Origin: Luteimonas suaedae
Lineage (GTDB): Bacteria; Pseudomonadota; Gammaproteobacteria; Xanthomonadales; Xanthomonadaceae
Direction: 5' to 3'
Assembly: GCF_008312895.1 (NCBI RefSeq)
Contig: NZ_VSSP01000003.1
Coordinates: 186,001 to 250,000, forward strand
Length of the DNA: 64,000 nucleotides
The first letter of the stretch is position 1; each line of letters begins with the position of its first letter. The translations under genes were made by a program, and so were the position numbers. Shown here piece by piece: positions 8,516 to 17,561 of this stretch. The notes beneath the pieces were generated by a model. It searched no databases and was not told the DNA's origin. It saw only the letters and a list, made by a program, of their open reading frames with translations.

Positions 8516-8950
8516 TCAGTCCTCTCTCTTGCCGATCACTTCCCCGCTACGCGGATCGATGCGCACCTCGACCTCGCGGCCGGTGCTGTCGTCGGCTTCT
8601 GCCTTCCAGACGCCGTCATCGAAATCGACATCGTGCACGTTGGTATAGCCGGCGACGGCGAGTTGCGCCTTCACGTCGGCCTCGGTGAGGTTGGAGACCT
8701 GGTCTTCCGGATAGACCTCGCCGGTCTCCGGATCCAGGCGCAGGTCGACGCGGTTGCCGTCGGCGCTGCGCGCGTCGGCCTCCCACATGCCGTCGTCGAA
8801 CTCGATGTCGTTCACGTTGGTATATCCCTGCGCCTCGAGCGTGGCGCGCACCTGCGCCTCGGTCATCGCGTCCTGCGCGGTCGCGGCGGTGGCGGCGAGC
8901 GCCAGCGCCAATGCGAGCGGCGCGGCATAACGGTGGGCGGGCACTTGCAT
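8516..8950 (-). CDS. Periplasmic protein with two PepSY-like repeats
   Basis: A 144-aa secreted protein with a signal peptide (MQVPAHRYAAPLALALALAATAATAQ) followed by two near-identical modules of about 55 residues. Each runs as 'EAQVRATLEAQGYTNVNDIEFDDGMWEA ... VDLRLDPETGEV', first at about 28-85 and then at about 88-142. Such PepSY modules occur in periplasmic inhibitors and metal-responsive proteins. The start was set at the ATG that gives a clean signal peptide; the frame extends far upstream only as a shadow of the mscS gene. It is divergent from mscS, with 192 bases between starts. Role unknown. Confidence 0.8.
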   Translation of the reverse strand: MQVPAHRYAAPLALALALAATAATAQDAMTEAQVRATLEAQGYTNVNDIEFDDGMWEADARSADGNRVDLRLDPETGEVYPEDQVSNLTEADVKAQLAVAGYTNVHDVDFDDGVWKAEADDSTGREVEVRIDPRSGEVIGKRED

Positions 8951-9142
8951 GGCATGACTCCTGCTGCGGCGAATGGCGGCAGTCTTGGCCGCGCACCGCG
9001 AATTCGGGGTGAATCCGTCTGCGTGGGTTGCAGAGTGTTCAGGCGCCGGTACCGATGCATGGGCGGGAATGCAGGCCGGGATCGACGCGGCATTGACGCA
9101 TCGCAGCGCAGGATGGCGGTTTTCGCCGCCACCGGAGCGCCG

Positions 9143-10306
9143 ATGACGACGCCCGACTGGCCGCTGCTGGGCGCGGTCGCCTGGCCGCTGCTGATCGCAC
9201 TGCTGCTGGGCCTGCTGGTGCGGCGCGCGCTGTTGGCGCTGGCGCGGCGCGCCCGCGTGCATGCCGCCACCCATCTGCGCGCACGCGTCGCCCAGGTGAT
9301 CGCAGTGCCGGCGGCGGTCGCGCTGCCGTTGCTGTTCCTCAGCATCGCCGTGACCGCCACGCCGCTGCCCGAGGCCTGGAGCTCGCGCATCCAGCACTGG
9401 CTCGGCGTCGGCGGCCTGCTGTGCTTGACCTGGCTGGCGGTACGTGCGGTGGGCGCGATCGAGCGTCGCATCCTGCGCGAGCATCCGGTCGATATCGAAG
9501 ACAACCTGGCCGCGCGTCGGGTGCAGACGCAGACCGCAGTGATCAGCCGCGTGATCCAGGGCGCGATCATCCTGGTCGGGATCGCGCTGGCGCTGATGAC
9601 CTTCCCGGCGATCCGCCAGATCGGCGCCACCCTGCTGGCCTCGGCCGGCATCATCGGCCTGGTCGCCGGCATCGCCGCGCGGCCGGTGTTCGGCAATCTC
9701 ATCGCAGGCCTGCAGATCGCGCTGACCCAGCCGATCCGGCTCGACGACGTGGTGATCGAGGACGGCGAATGGGGCCGCATCGAGCAGATCACCAGCGCCT
9801 ACGTGGTGGTGCGCGTGTGGGACGAGCGCCGGCTGGTGGTGCCGCTGACCTGGTTCATCGAAAACCCGTTCCAGAACTGGACCCGCACCACTTCGCAGCT
9901 GCTGGGCACGGCGTTCCTGTGGCTCGACTACCGCACGCCGCTGGACGCGATGCGCGCGGAGCTGCAGCGCATCTGCGAGGACGACTCGCGCTGGGACGGA
10001 CGCGTGTGCGTGGTCCAGGTCACCGAGACCGACCAGACCACGATGCAGGTGCGGCTGCTGGTGAGCGCGCGCAATTCCGGCGAGCTGTTCGACCTGCGCT
10101 GCGCGGCGCGCGAGCGGATGATCGCATTCCTGGCCGAGCACCATCCCGAATCGCTGCCGCGGCTGCGCGCCGAGCTCGACGACGGCGACGGCCGCCCGCG
10201 GCGCTTCGCCGCACCGACCGCCGATGCTGCCGAGACCAGCTCGCCGGGCGCGGAGGACGTCAACGCATCCGACCTCGACCCCGGCACGGCCGATCCACGC
10301 AGTTGA
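9143..10306 (+). CDS. MscS-family mechanosensitive channel
   Basis: A 387-aa small-conductance mechanosensitive channel that would open under hypo-osmotic shock. Two or three N-terminal helices (about 5-25, 52-75 and 82-102) precede the pore-lining region and the beta domain. The MscS core reads GIAARPVFGNLIAGLQIALTQPIRLDDVV at about 190-220 (shortened here), followed by EDGEWGRIEQITSAYVVVRVWD and the PLTWFIENPFQNWT segment typical of YnaI/YbdG-like members. A His/Asp-poor acidic C-terminal tail follows. ATG at 9143 is preceded by CGGAGCG. The gene stands alone. Confidence 0.88.
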   Translation: MTTPDWPLLGAVAWPLLIALLLGLLVRRALLALARRARVHAATHLRARVAQVIAVPAAVALPLLFLSIAVTATPLPEAWSSRIQHWLGVGGLLCLTWLAVRAVGAIERRILREHPVDIEDNLAARRVQTQTAVISRVIQGAIILVGIALALMTFPAIRQIGATLLASAGIIGLVAGIAARPVFGNLIAGLQIALTQPIRLDDVVIEDGEWGRIEQITSAYVVVRVWDERRLVVPLTWFIENPFQNWTRTTSQLLGTAFLWLDYRTPLDAMRAELQRICEDDSRWDGRVCVVQVTETDQTTMQVRLLVSARNSGELFDLRCAARERMIAFLAEHHPESLPRLRAELDDGDGRPRRFAAPTADAAETSSPGAEDVNASDLDPGTADPRS

Positions 10307-10502
10307 CGCCCGCGCGCGATCGCGTCGTGATACGCCGTGGACCGCATCCGGCCGACAGGATCGACACGGATAAGGCATCAAGAGCGAAGAACCTCGATGC
10401 GGCTTGATGCCTGTCCGCGTTCATCCGCGCTGATCCGCGGCGAAGTGCGCTCGGCTCGGGCCGTCTAGAATTCCCGCTCCCCACAACGACTACGGCCCCT
10501 CC

Positions 10503-12536
10503 ATGACCAACCCGCTGCTCGACTTCTCCGGCACGCCGCGCTTCCACGCCATCCGCCCCGAACACGTCACGCCGGCGATGGACGCGCTGCTGGCAGAAGC
10601 GGAGGCGGCGGTGAAGGCCGCGGAAACCGTTGCGCCGGTGACCTGGGACCGCTTCATCGTGCCGCTGGAGGACGCCACCGAGCGGCTCGCCCGCGCCTGG
10701 GGCCAGGTGCAACACCTGCAGGCGGTCCTGCACGCCAAGCCGTTGCGCGAGGCCTACAACGCCAATCTGCCGCGCGTCACCCGCTTTTACAGCGCGCTCG
10801 GCCAGAACCTGGCGTTGTTCGACCAGTACCGCACGCTGGCGCAATCGCCGGAGTTCGGCGGCTTCGACGCCGCGTGCCGGAAGACGGTCGAACACGCGCT
10901 GCGCGATTTCCGCCTCGGCGGCGCCGAACTGTCCGATGACAGGAAGGCCCGCTTCTCGCAGGTCCGGGAGGACCTGGCGGCGCTGGCGGCGAAGTTCTCC
11001 GAGAATGTGCTCGACGCCACCGACGCGTTCGCGCTGTACGTCGAGGATGCCTCGGAACTGGCGGGCCTGCCCGACGACGTGATCCAGGCATGCCGCGCCG
11101 CCGCGGAACAGGACGGCCGCGCCGGCTGGAAGTTGACGCTGCAGATGCCCTGCTACCTGCCGGTGCAGTCCTATGCCGACAACCGCGCACTGCGCGAGCA
11201 GCTGTACCGCGCCTATGGCGTGCGCGCATCGGACAGCGGGCCGGCGGAGCTCGACAACACCGCACTGATCGACCGCATCCTCGCGCTGCGCGCCGAACTG
11301 GCGGAGCTGCTGGGCATGTCCAGCTACGCCGAGGTCTCACTGGCGACCAAGATGGCGCGGACGCCGGAAGAGGTGCTGGCGTTCCTGCGCGACCTGGCGG
11401 CGCGCGCGAAGCCGTTCGCACAGCGCGACCGTGCCGAACTCGAGGCCTTCGCCCGCGACGAACTCGGCCTCGATACGCTGCAGCCGTGGGACCTGGGCTA
11501 CGTCAGCGAGAAGCTCAAGCAGGCGCGCTACCGCTATTCCGGGCAGGAGGTGAAGCAATACTTCTCCGAGCCGAAAGTACTGGCGGGCCTGTTCGACGTG
11601 ATCGGCGCGCTGTACGGCGTCACCGTGACCCGGGACCAGGCGCCGGTATGGCACGAGGACGTGCGCTTCTACCGCCTGACCGACGTCGACGGCCGCCTGG
11701 TCGGCCAATTCTACCTCGACCTGTACGCGCGCGAGGGCAAGCGCGGCGGCGCCTGGATGGACGACTGCCGCAACCGCCGCGAGCGCCCCGGCACGGGCGA
11801 CGGCGCGCAGACGCCGGTGGTGTACCTGGTGTGCAACTTCGGCAAGGGCGCCGGCGGATCGCCTGCCACGCTCCACCATGACGAGGTCACCACGCTGTTC
11901 CACGAGATGGGCCACGGCCTGCACCAGCTGCTGACCGAGGTCGGTGAGCTGTCGGTCGCCGGCATCAACGGCGTCGAATGGGACGCGGTGGAGCTGCCGA
12001 GCCAGTTCATGGAGAACTTCTGCTGGGAATGGGCGCGCGTGCAGGCGATGACCGCGCACGTCGAGACCGGCACGCCGCTGCCGCGCGACCTGTTCGACAG
12101 GATGCTGGCGGCCAGGCACTTCCAGAGCGGCATGCAGACCGTGCGTCAGCTGGAGTTCGCGCTGTTCGACATGGAACTGCACAGCCGCTTCGATCCGGCG
12201 CGCGACGAGGTGATGGCGCTGCTCGAACGCGTGCGCGACGAGGTGGCGGTGAACCGGCCGCCGGCGTGGCATCGCTTCCCGCATCAGTTCGCGCACATCT
12301 TCGCCGGTGGCTACGCCGCCGGCTACTACAGCTACAAATGGGCCGAGGTGCTGAGCGCCGATGCCTATGCCGCGTTCGAGGAGGCGCCGGACCAGTTGGC
12401 GGCCACCGGCGCGCGATTCCGCGACGAGATCCTCGCCCGCGGCGGCAGCCGCCCGGCACTGGAGAACTTCAAGGCGTTCCGCGGCCGCGAGCCGGCGATC
12501 GACGCGCTGCTGCGCCACAGCGGCATGGCGGACTGA
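10503..12536 (+). CDS. prlC: M3 family metallopeptidase (oligopeptidase A)
   Basis: A cytosolic zinc oligopeptidase that degrades short peptides, including cleaved signal peptides. At 677 aa it matches the usual PrlC/OpdA length. The zinc site HEMGH spans residues 467-471, and the third ligand E497 lies in VEWDAVELPSQFMENF, with the normal spacing. The C-terminal helical domain contains FAGGYAAGYYSYKWAEVLSADAY, shown here only as its characteristic GYYSYKWAE core near residue 612. The N-terminus MTNPLLDFSGTPRFHAIRPE is standard. It is monocistronic; PrlC is usually housekeeping. Confidence 0.94.
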   Translation: MTNPLLDFSGTPRFHAIRPEHVTPAMDALLAEAEAAVKAAETVAPVTWDRFIVPLEDATERLARAWGQVQHLQAVLHAKPLREAYNANLPRVTRFYSALGQNLALFDQYRTLAQSPEFGGFDAACRKTVEHALRDFRLGGAELSDDRKARFSQVREDLAALAAKFSENVLDATDAFALYVEDASELAGLPDDVIQACRAAAEQDGRAGWKLTLQMPCYLPVQSYADNRALREQLYRAYGVRASDSGPAELDNTALIDRILALRAELAELLGMSSYAEVSLATKMARTPEEVLAFLRDLAARAKPFAQRDRAELEAFARDELGLDTLQPWDLGYVSEKLKQARYRYSGQEVKQYFSEPKVLAGLFDVIGALYGVTVTRDQAPVWHEDVRFYRLTDVDGRLVGQFYLDLYAREGKRGGAWMDDCRNRRERPGTGDGAQTPVVYLVCNFGKGAGGSPATLHHDEVTTLFHEMGHGLHQLLTEVGELSVAGINGVEWDAVELPSQFMENFCWEWARVQAMTAHVETGTPLPRDLFDRMLAARHFQSGMQTVRQLEFALFDMELHSRFDPARDEVMALLERVRDEVAVNRPPAWHRFPHQFAHIFAGGYAAGYYSYKWAEVLSADAYAAFEEAPDQLAATGARFRDEILARGGSRPALENFKAFRGREPAIDALLRHSGMAD

Positions 12537-12740
12537 AGGCCGGCATGCCGATTGGCCGCCGCCACGAGCGGACGACCGGTGCTGGCCGCAAGCCGACGGA
12601 TCCGACCCTTTCCCGAATCAACGGGGTCGGGTTCGGGGCCGGCGGCGCCGACGTACCGATTCCAATGAACCTCCTTTCACGTGAGCTGCGCTAGCGTCGG
12701 CCCGGTCCCAACGGGCGGCACGGCCGAGGAGGAGCACAGC

Positions 12741-13097
12741 ATGTCGATACAGGACGAGCTGTTTCGGATCGAGGAGGGCTTCTGGCTGTCCGGCAAGGAA
12801 CACTTCCTGCAGTATCTCGACGACCGGTGCCTGCTGGCATTTCCCCAGGCGGGCGAAATGCATGGCGTCCATTCCAGAGACCAAGTCGCCGACACCGCGG
12901 CGACGCCGAACCGGTGGCGCGACCTGAAGATCAGCCACCGACATCACGTTCAGCTCGGCGACGACGTCTGCATGATCAGCTACCGCGCCGACGTGACGCG
13001 TGGAGACGGCGTGCCCTATGCCGCGCTCATCGGTTCGGGCTATGTCCGCCGGCCGGAGGGGTGGAAGCTCGCCTTCCACCAGCATTCGCCGGCCTGA
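12741..13097 (+). CDS. NTF2-like (DUF4440-type) small protein
   Basis: A 118-aa cytosolic protein whose pattern (an N-terminal helix with EEGFWLSGKEHFLQYLDDRC, then strands ending in SGYVRRPEGWKLAFHQHSPA) fits the NTF2-like/SnoaL fold, many of which are isomerases or have no known enzyme activity. A strong ribosome-binding site (GAGGAGGAG) lies just before ATG 12741. No catalytic residue assignment is possible by eye. The 200 bases upstream hold no other gene. Low-level biosynthetic or stress roles are known for the fold but cannot be inferred here. Confidence 0.75.
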   Translation: MSIQDELFRIEEGFWLSGKEHFLQYLDDRCLLAFPQAGEMHGVHSRDQVADTAATPNRWRDLKISHRHHVQLGDDVCMISYRADVTRGDGVPYAALIGSGYVRRPEGWKLAFHQHSPA

Positions 13098-13511
13098 CCT
13101 CGTGCCTTCAGAAGTGACCGATCCTGGACGCGCGCGGGATTCGTCCGTTGCGGCTGCGCTCGCCTCCCTCCGGCCATTGCTCCGCAAGTGGAGGCGATCG
13201 ACGCGCGCGCTTACGGCCATGTCCGCATCTCCATCCGCGAATCCGCGATGTGATCTCGGTCGCGTTTTCCCTGCCCGATAGTCGCGGCCGTCCGGTCGCA
13301 CGGGCGCGCCAGTACGCGCTGTCACGCGTCCGTCAAGCGATCGTCAAGCGAATGGAATGACACCCTGCGGCAGAACAGTCCAGGTTCGGTCAGCCGGCCC
13401 GTGCGCCTGCGGTCGCCCCCTCTCCAGGCGGCCCCATGCGCGCAGGCCGCCCTTTCCGGTCGCTAACTCCCCCGCGTCGGCCCGGAAACCCCGCTCCAGA
13501 AGGAACCGCCG
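13098..13511. other. 414-bp intergenic region, no feature recognised
   Basis: This stretch separates the NTF2-like gene from the LVIVD gene, in the same direction. I see no clear hairpin followed by T-rich sequence and no conserved ORF. It ends with a good ribosome-binding site (AGAAGGA) for the next gene, so the promoter of the LVIVD protein should lie here. Confidence 0.4.
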
Positions 13512-15761
13512 ATGACACCCAAGCCGTTATCCATCGCCCTGCTCTGTGCCTGCCTTGCCGCCGCTCCCCATGCCGCCGCCGCCGAGCCGCCACTGGAGCT
13601 GACGCTGCTGCGCGGAGGTGCCATACAGACCGACCCGGTCGCCGCTGGCCACCTGGTCCATTTCCCGACCGGCCGCACCATCGCCACCTGGGACTATAGC
13701 GATCCGGCCGCGCCCGTCCGCGTGGCGACCTCCGAACCCGCAGGCGGGGCGATCAACGGCCTCGCCCGCCACGGCGATCATCTCTATGCCAGCTGGCGCG
13801 GCTATGACGGCAGCAGCGGCGTGACCACCTGGTCATTGGCCGATCCCGCCCGCCCGCAACGGGTGGACAACAGCGAGGACTACGTCGACCTCGACAACAA
13901 GTTCCTCCTCGGCCTGACGGTCGCCAACGACCAGCTGTACCTGTTCGACAACAACCACGGCGTGTTCGTGTCCGATCTTGCCGACCCGGCGCGTCCCGCG
14001 TTCTCGCCCACCGACATCGCCACCGTGCCCACGCAGTACACCCGGATCGTCGCCCACGGCGACATGATCCACGCCACCGGCCGCAACTGGCTCGGCGGCA
14101 CCGTTCTCGACCTGTACGACGTCAGCGTGCCGAACGCGCCGTTCCAGGTCGCCGGCCATGGCGTGGACGGACTCGACAGCTTCAGTCTGATCGCCGAGCC
14201 CGAACGTGCGATCGGCGTCGGCAACCGGCTGACGGTGTTCGATCTCAGCGAACCGACGCTGATGAATCCACGCGGCGCGCTCGACATCCCGCCGGCCATC
14301 ACTGGCGCGCGCGTGGGCGAGTACGTCTACACCTTCGGCTGGGGCGAGGGCCTGGACGTCTGGAACATCGCCGACGTCGATGCGCCCGAAGCCGCCGGGC
14401 ACCTCGATCTCTTCGCCCTCGGCGGCCGCCGTTCGCTGGCGATCGAGGGCGGCCCGCTGCTGCTGCCGACCGATACCGACCTGGTGCACGCGCTCGACGT
14501 CAGCGCCCCGGCCGCGCCCGCCAACATCGCCACCGGCTGGCTGCCGGGAGGCGTCGCCGCGGTCGACGTCGCCGACCACGGCGGCGACATCGTGCTGTTG
14601 CAGGCGAACTACGGCCTGACCATCAACGATGCGCAGACCCTGGCACCGACCGCGCGCTTCGAGGCCGGCCTGCCCGAACACCTGGCGTCGCGCAGCTTCG
14701 AGCAGATGGCGATGTCGGGCGACACCGCCTGGCTCGCCGCCTGGGGCTTCGGCTTGATCGGCGTCGACCTCTCCGACCCGGCCGCCCCCACCGAGCTCGG
14801 GCGTATCGAGTTCCCGTTCGCCTCCGTGCTCGACGTGGCCGGCGACCACGCCTACGTGGCGAAGTGGACCAACGGCGGCGTGTTCGGCGTGGTCGACGTG
14901 TCCGATCCCACCGCGCCGTCGCTGGTGTGGCAGGGCGCGCTGGCGTCGCAGCCGTACGCGCTTCGCGTCGACGGGCAGCACGCCTACCTCGCCGAGGGCA
15001 GCCAGCCGGGCACCGAGAACGGCGGCCTGCGCATCTACAGCCTTGACGACCCCGCCAGCCCGGTGCAGGTCGGCCACCTCGACGACGGCTGCGGATCCGC
15101 GTTCGACCTGGCCATCGACAGCGAGGTCTCGCTGCTCTATCTCGCCTGCCGCGGCGGCGTGCAGGTGATCGACATCGCCGAGCCGCAGGCGCCGGCGGTG
15201 ATCGGGCGCTACGACGCCGGCGACGAGGAGTCGTACACGCGCGTCGCCCAGCGCCACGACCGCGCCTGGTTCGGCAACAATGCCGGCCTGCACGAGCTCG
15301 ACGTCTCCGACCCCACCGCACCGGTACGCACCCAACTCACGGCGCTCGGCCACCAGAGCGTGGCGCGGCTGGCCGCGCTGGACGACGGCCGCCTGGCCGC
15401 GCTCGGCGGCAGCAGCGGCGTGCACCTATTCGCCCCCGGCGACGGTGAGGACGCCACCCCGATCGAGAACCGCATCCCGGTGCCGGGCCTGGAGGGCACC
15501 GAAGGCGAAGGGCTGCTGTATGCGATCGAGGTTCCGGCGGGCACCGCCGCACTGCACGTGCTCAGCTACGGCGGCCGCGGCAATGTCAGCCTGCTGGTCC
15601 GGCACGGCCAGCCGCCGACCGACGACGAAGCCGATGGCCGCTCCACCCGCCCCGGCAACAACGAGACCGTGCGCATCGGCAACCCCGCCGCCGGCACCTG
15701 GTACATCCGGCTGGTCGGCGAGACCGCGTTCTCCAACGTCACCCTGCAGGCGCGCTACTGA
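13512..15761 (+). CDS. Secreted LVIVD-repeat beta-propeller with PPC-like C-terminus
   Basis: A 749-aa exported protein, function unknown. Signal peptide MTPKPLSIALLCACLAAAPH is cleaved probably after the AAAA/AAAE region (about residue 25). Repeated LVIVD-type blades run through about residues 40-650; clear copies are DLSDPAAPTELG, VVDVSDPTAPSLVW, YSLDDPASPVQVG, DIAEPQAPAVIG and DVSDPTAPVRT. The last about 95 residues (from IPVPGLEGTEGEG) resemble a bacterial pre-peptidase C-terminal beta-sandwich, including PAAGTWYIRLVG. Such proteins occur on cell surfaces or in the periplasm. The start has an AGAAGGA site seven bases upstream. It stands alone, followed by a hairpin. Confidence 0.82.
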   Translation: MTPKPLSIALLCACLAAAPHAAAAEPPLELTLLRGGAIQTDPVAAGHLVHFPTGRTIATWDYSDPAAPVRVATSEPAGGAINGLARHGDHLYASWRGYDGSSGVTTWSLADPARPQRVDNSEDYVDLDNKFLLGLTVANDQLYLFDNNHGVFVSDLADPARPAFSPTDIATVPTQYTRIVAHGDMIHATGRNWLGGTVLDLYDVSVPNAPFQVAGHGVDGLDSFSLIAEPERAIGVGNRLTVFDLSEPTLMNPRGALDIPPAITGARVGEYVYTFGWGEGLDVWNIADVDAPEAAGHLDLFALGGRRSLAIEGGPLLLPTDTDLVHALDVSAPAAPANIATGWLPGGVAAVDVADHGGDIVLLQANYGLTINDAQTLAPTARFEAGLPEHLASRSFEQMAMSGDTAWLAAWGFGLIGVDLSDPAAPTELGRIEFPFASVLDVAGDHAYVAKWTNGGVFGVVDVSDPTAPSLVWQGALASQPYALRVDGQHAYLAEGSQPGTENGGLRIYSLDDPASPVQVGHLDDGCGSAFDLAIDSEVSLLYLACRGGVQVIDIAEPQAPAVIGRYDAGDEESYTRVAQRHDRAWFGNNAGLHELDVSDPTAPVRTQLTALGHQSVARLAALDDGRLAALGGSSGVHLFAPGDGEDATPIENRIPVPGLEGTEGEGLLYAIEVPAGTAALHVLSYGGRGNVSLLVRHGQPPTDDEADGRSTRPGNNETVRIGNPAAGTWYIRLVGETAFSNVTLQARY

Positions 15762-15820
15762 CGCAGGGCGCGATGCCGGTGGCGCATGGCGCATGCGCCA
15801 CCGGCCGCCTTCTGTCGCAG

Positions 15821-15864
15821 TCGCGACTTCCTGGTGGCGGCATGCCGCCACAGGGAAGTCGCAA
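15821..15864. repeat. Large hairpin, GTCGCGACTTCC-type palindrome or terminator
   Basis: Arms 15823-15840 and 15845-15862 pair over 18 bases with two mismatches around a CATG loop. It lies 60 bases after the LVIVD gene and could terminate it, but there is no following T-run. The GCGACTTCC core is shared with the small palindrome at 1762-1786. Confidence 0.5.
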
Positions 15865-16014
15865 CCCGGCGCGGATGAAACACCCGCGAACGCGCGCGCC
15901 GACCGCTCCGACAATGTGGGCACCGGCCCTGGCAGAACACGCACGCCGCGAATCGACGGAACACCACGACCATCCTGGCTTGGCGAAAGACCGCCTCCGC
16001 GCTACCGTCGTGCC

Positions 16015-16398
16015 ATGCACACCACAGCCATCGCCGCCACCGCACTCGCCCTGTCCCTGGCAACCGCCAGCGCCGTCGCGCAGGTGCAGACCGCGCCCCT
16101 GCCCGAACCGCCCGAGACGACCGCCGTCACGCGCGACCGCGCCCGGCAGACCGGCATCGCCACCTTTGAACTGCCCGGCCGCCAGCAGGTGATCGTGCGT
16201 TCGTTCGAACCCGATACCGCGCTGCCCGACCGCTACCGCATCAGTTTCGAGGCGCTCGACACCGACGGCGACGGCTTCATCGACCGCAACGAGGCGGCCG
16301 CGCATCCCACCCTCGCCGGCGAGTTCCGCGGCGTCGACGTCGATGGCGACGGCAGGCTGAGCCGTGCGGAACTGGTGGGCTGGACCGGCGAACGCTAG
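16015..16398 (+). CDS. Secreted EF-hand protein
   Basis: A 127-aa exported protein: signal peptide MHTTAIAATALALSLATASA (cleavage near AVAQ), a linker, then two EF-hand calcium loops at the C-terminus, DTDGDGFIDRNE (about residues 82-93) and DVDGDGRLSRAE (about 108-119). Both loops have acidic residues at positions 1, 3, 5 and 12, so calcium binding is plausible. Xanthomonadaceae encode many such small EF-hand proteins; none has a firm role. The ATG was picked because it gives the signal peptide; no strong ribosome-binding site is visible. Confidence 0.82.
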   Translation: MHTTAIAATALALSLATASAVAQVQTAPLPEPPETTAVTRDRARQTGIATFELPGRQQVIVRSFEPDTALPDRYRISFEALDTDGDGFIDRNEAAAHPTLAGEFRGVDVDGDGRLSRAELVGWTGER

Positions 16399-16426
16399 GC
16401 CGGATCGCCCCCCGCAGCCGATCCCT

Positions 16427-16563
16427 GTAGGAGGGGCTTCAGCCCGACCTGTCGAAGATCGCGGCAAGGCCACCAGCAGCGCGGGTGGCGGCCGGGAAGG
16501 TGTGTGCGGGGAGTCCTGTTCGCGCCTTGCTCGCCTCTCGCGGTCGGGGCTGAAGCCCCTCCT
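16427..16563. repeat. GTAG-type REPIN, family B
   Basis: The left arm begins GTAGGAGGGGCTTCAGCCC at 16427. The right arm (GTCGGGGCTGAAGCCCCTCC then TAC) ends at 16563 and is its inverse. The 137-bp element lies between the EF-hand gene and the dioxygenase operon. Another family B pair is at 24307-24420. Confidence 0.75.
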
Positions 16564-16748
16564 ACAGGAGCTTCGATGCGAGGGACGCGAGGCCGGCAGG
16601 TCACGAATCCGACAGTTTCCCTCCGAAGCTCGACAGCCGGCGCGGATGTCGCGGCCGCCGCCCGGCACTACGCTGGCATCCAGACGAGATCGCGCGCGCG
16701 CCGTGACGGCACGGCCAGCGGGCGCGACAGAGAACGGAGATGCCGGCC

Positions 16749-17561
16749 ATGCCGATCGACCTGGACACGCCCTACCCGCTGACCGACGCGCAGGTGGCGC
16801 AATTCCGCCGCGACGGCTTCATCAAGCTCAAGCAGGTCTTCGACGCCGAGACGCTGCGCCGCTACGGCGCGGAAATCACGCGGCTGACCATCGCCCTCAA
16901 CACCCAGACCAAGCCGCTGACCGAGCGCAACACCTACGATCGCGCCTTTCTGCAGGTGATGAACCTCTGGGAGCAGGGCGGCGCGGCGCGCGAGTTCGTG
17001 TTCGGCAGGCGCCTGGCCGGCATCGCCGCGGCGCTGCTGCAGGTCGACGGCGTGCGCCTGTACCACGACCAGTCGCTGTACAAGGAACCGGGCGGCGGCA
17101 TCACCCCCGCGCATGCCGACCAGTACTACTGGCCGGTCGACAGCGACCGCACCGTCACCGCCTGGGTACCGCTGCAGGCGGTCCCGCAAGACATGGGGCC
17201 GCTGGCGTTCTTCGCCGGCAGCCAGCACGTCGAGTTCGGCCGCGACCTCGGCATCTCCGACGAGAGCGAGCGCGCCATCACCGCCGCGATGGAGGGGCAC
17301 GGCTTCCCGGTGATCGACGCGCCGTTCGACCTGGGCGAGGTGAGCTTCCACCTCGGTTGGACCTTTCACCGCGCCGGCCCCAACCGCTCGACGCGGCCGC
17401 GCTCGGTGATGACCGTGATCTACATGGATCGCGACATGCGCCTCAAGGCGCCGGAGAACCACATGCAGCAGTCCGACTGGGAGCAATGGTGTCCTGGAGC
17501 GGAGGTCGGCGCGGTGATCGACACGCCGAAGAATCCGGTGCTGTTCGAACGCGCCGCATGA
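16749..17561 (+). CDS. Phytanoyl-CoA dioxygenase (PhyH) family protein
   Basis: An Fe(II)/2-oxoglutarate-dependent oxygenase of 270 aa, first gene of a four-gene operon. The metal triad is visible as HAD (in TPAHADQYYWPVD, about residues 118-120) and the distal His in FHRAGPNRSTRPR near 207, whose Arg fits the 2-oxoglutarate anchor. The N-terminal YPLTDAQVAQFRRDGFIKL is the classic PhyH opening. ATG 16749 is preferred over 16740 because the GGAG at 16735-16738 sits at a normal distance only from the later ATG. The TGA overlaps the dehydrogenase ATG by four bases. Natural substrate unknown; bacterial PhyH proteins hydroxylate varied small molecules. Confidence 0.87.
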   Translation: MPIDLDTPYPLTDAQVAQFRRDGFIKLKQVFDAETLRRYGAEITRLTIALNTQTKPLTERNTYDRAFLQVMNLWEQGGAAREFVFGRRLAGIAAALLQVDGVRLYHDQSLYKEPGGGITPAHADQYYWPVDSDRTVTAWVPLQAVPQDMGPLAFFAGSQHVEFGRDLGISDESERAITAAMEGHGFPVIDAPFDLGEVSFHLGWTFHRAGPNRSTRPRSVMTVIYMDRDMRLKAPENHMQQSDWEQWCPGAEVGAVIDTPKNPVLFERAA

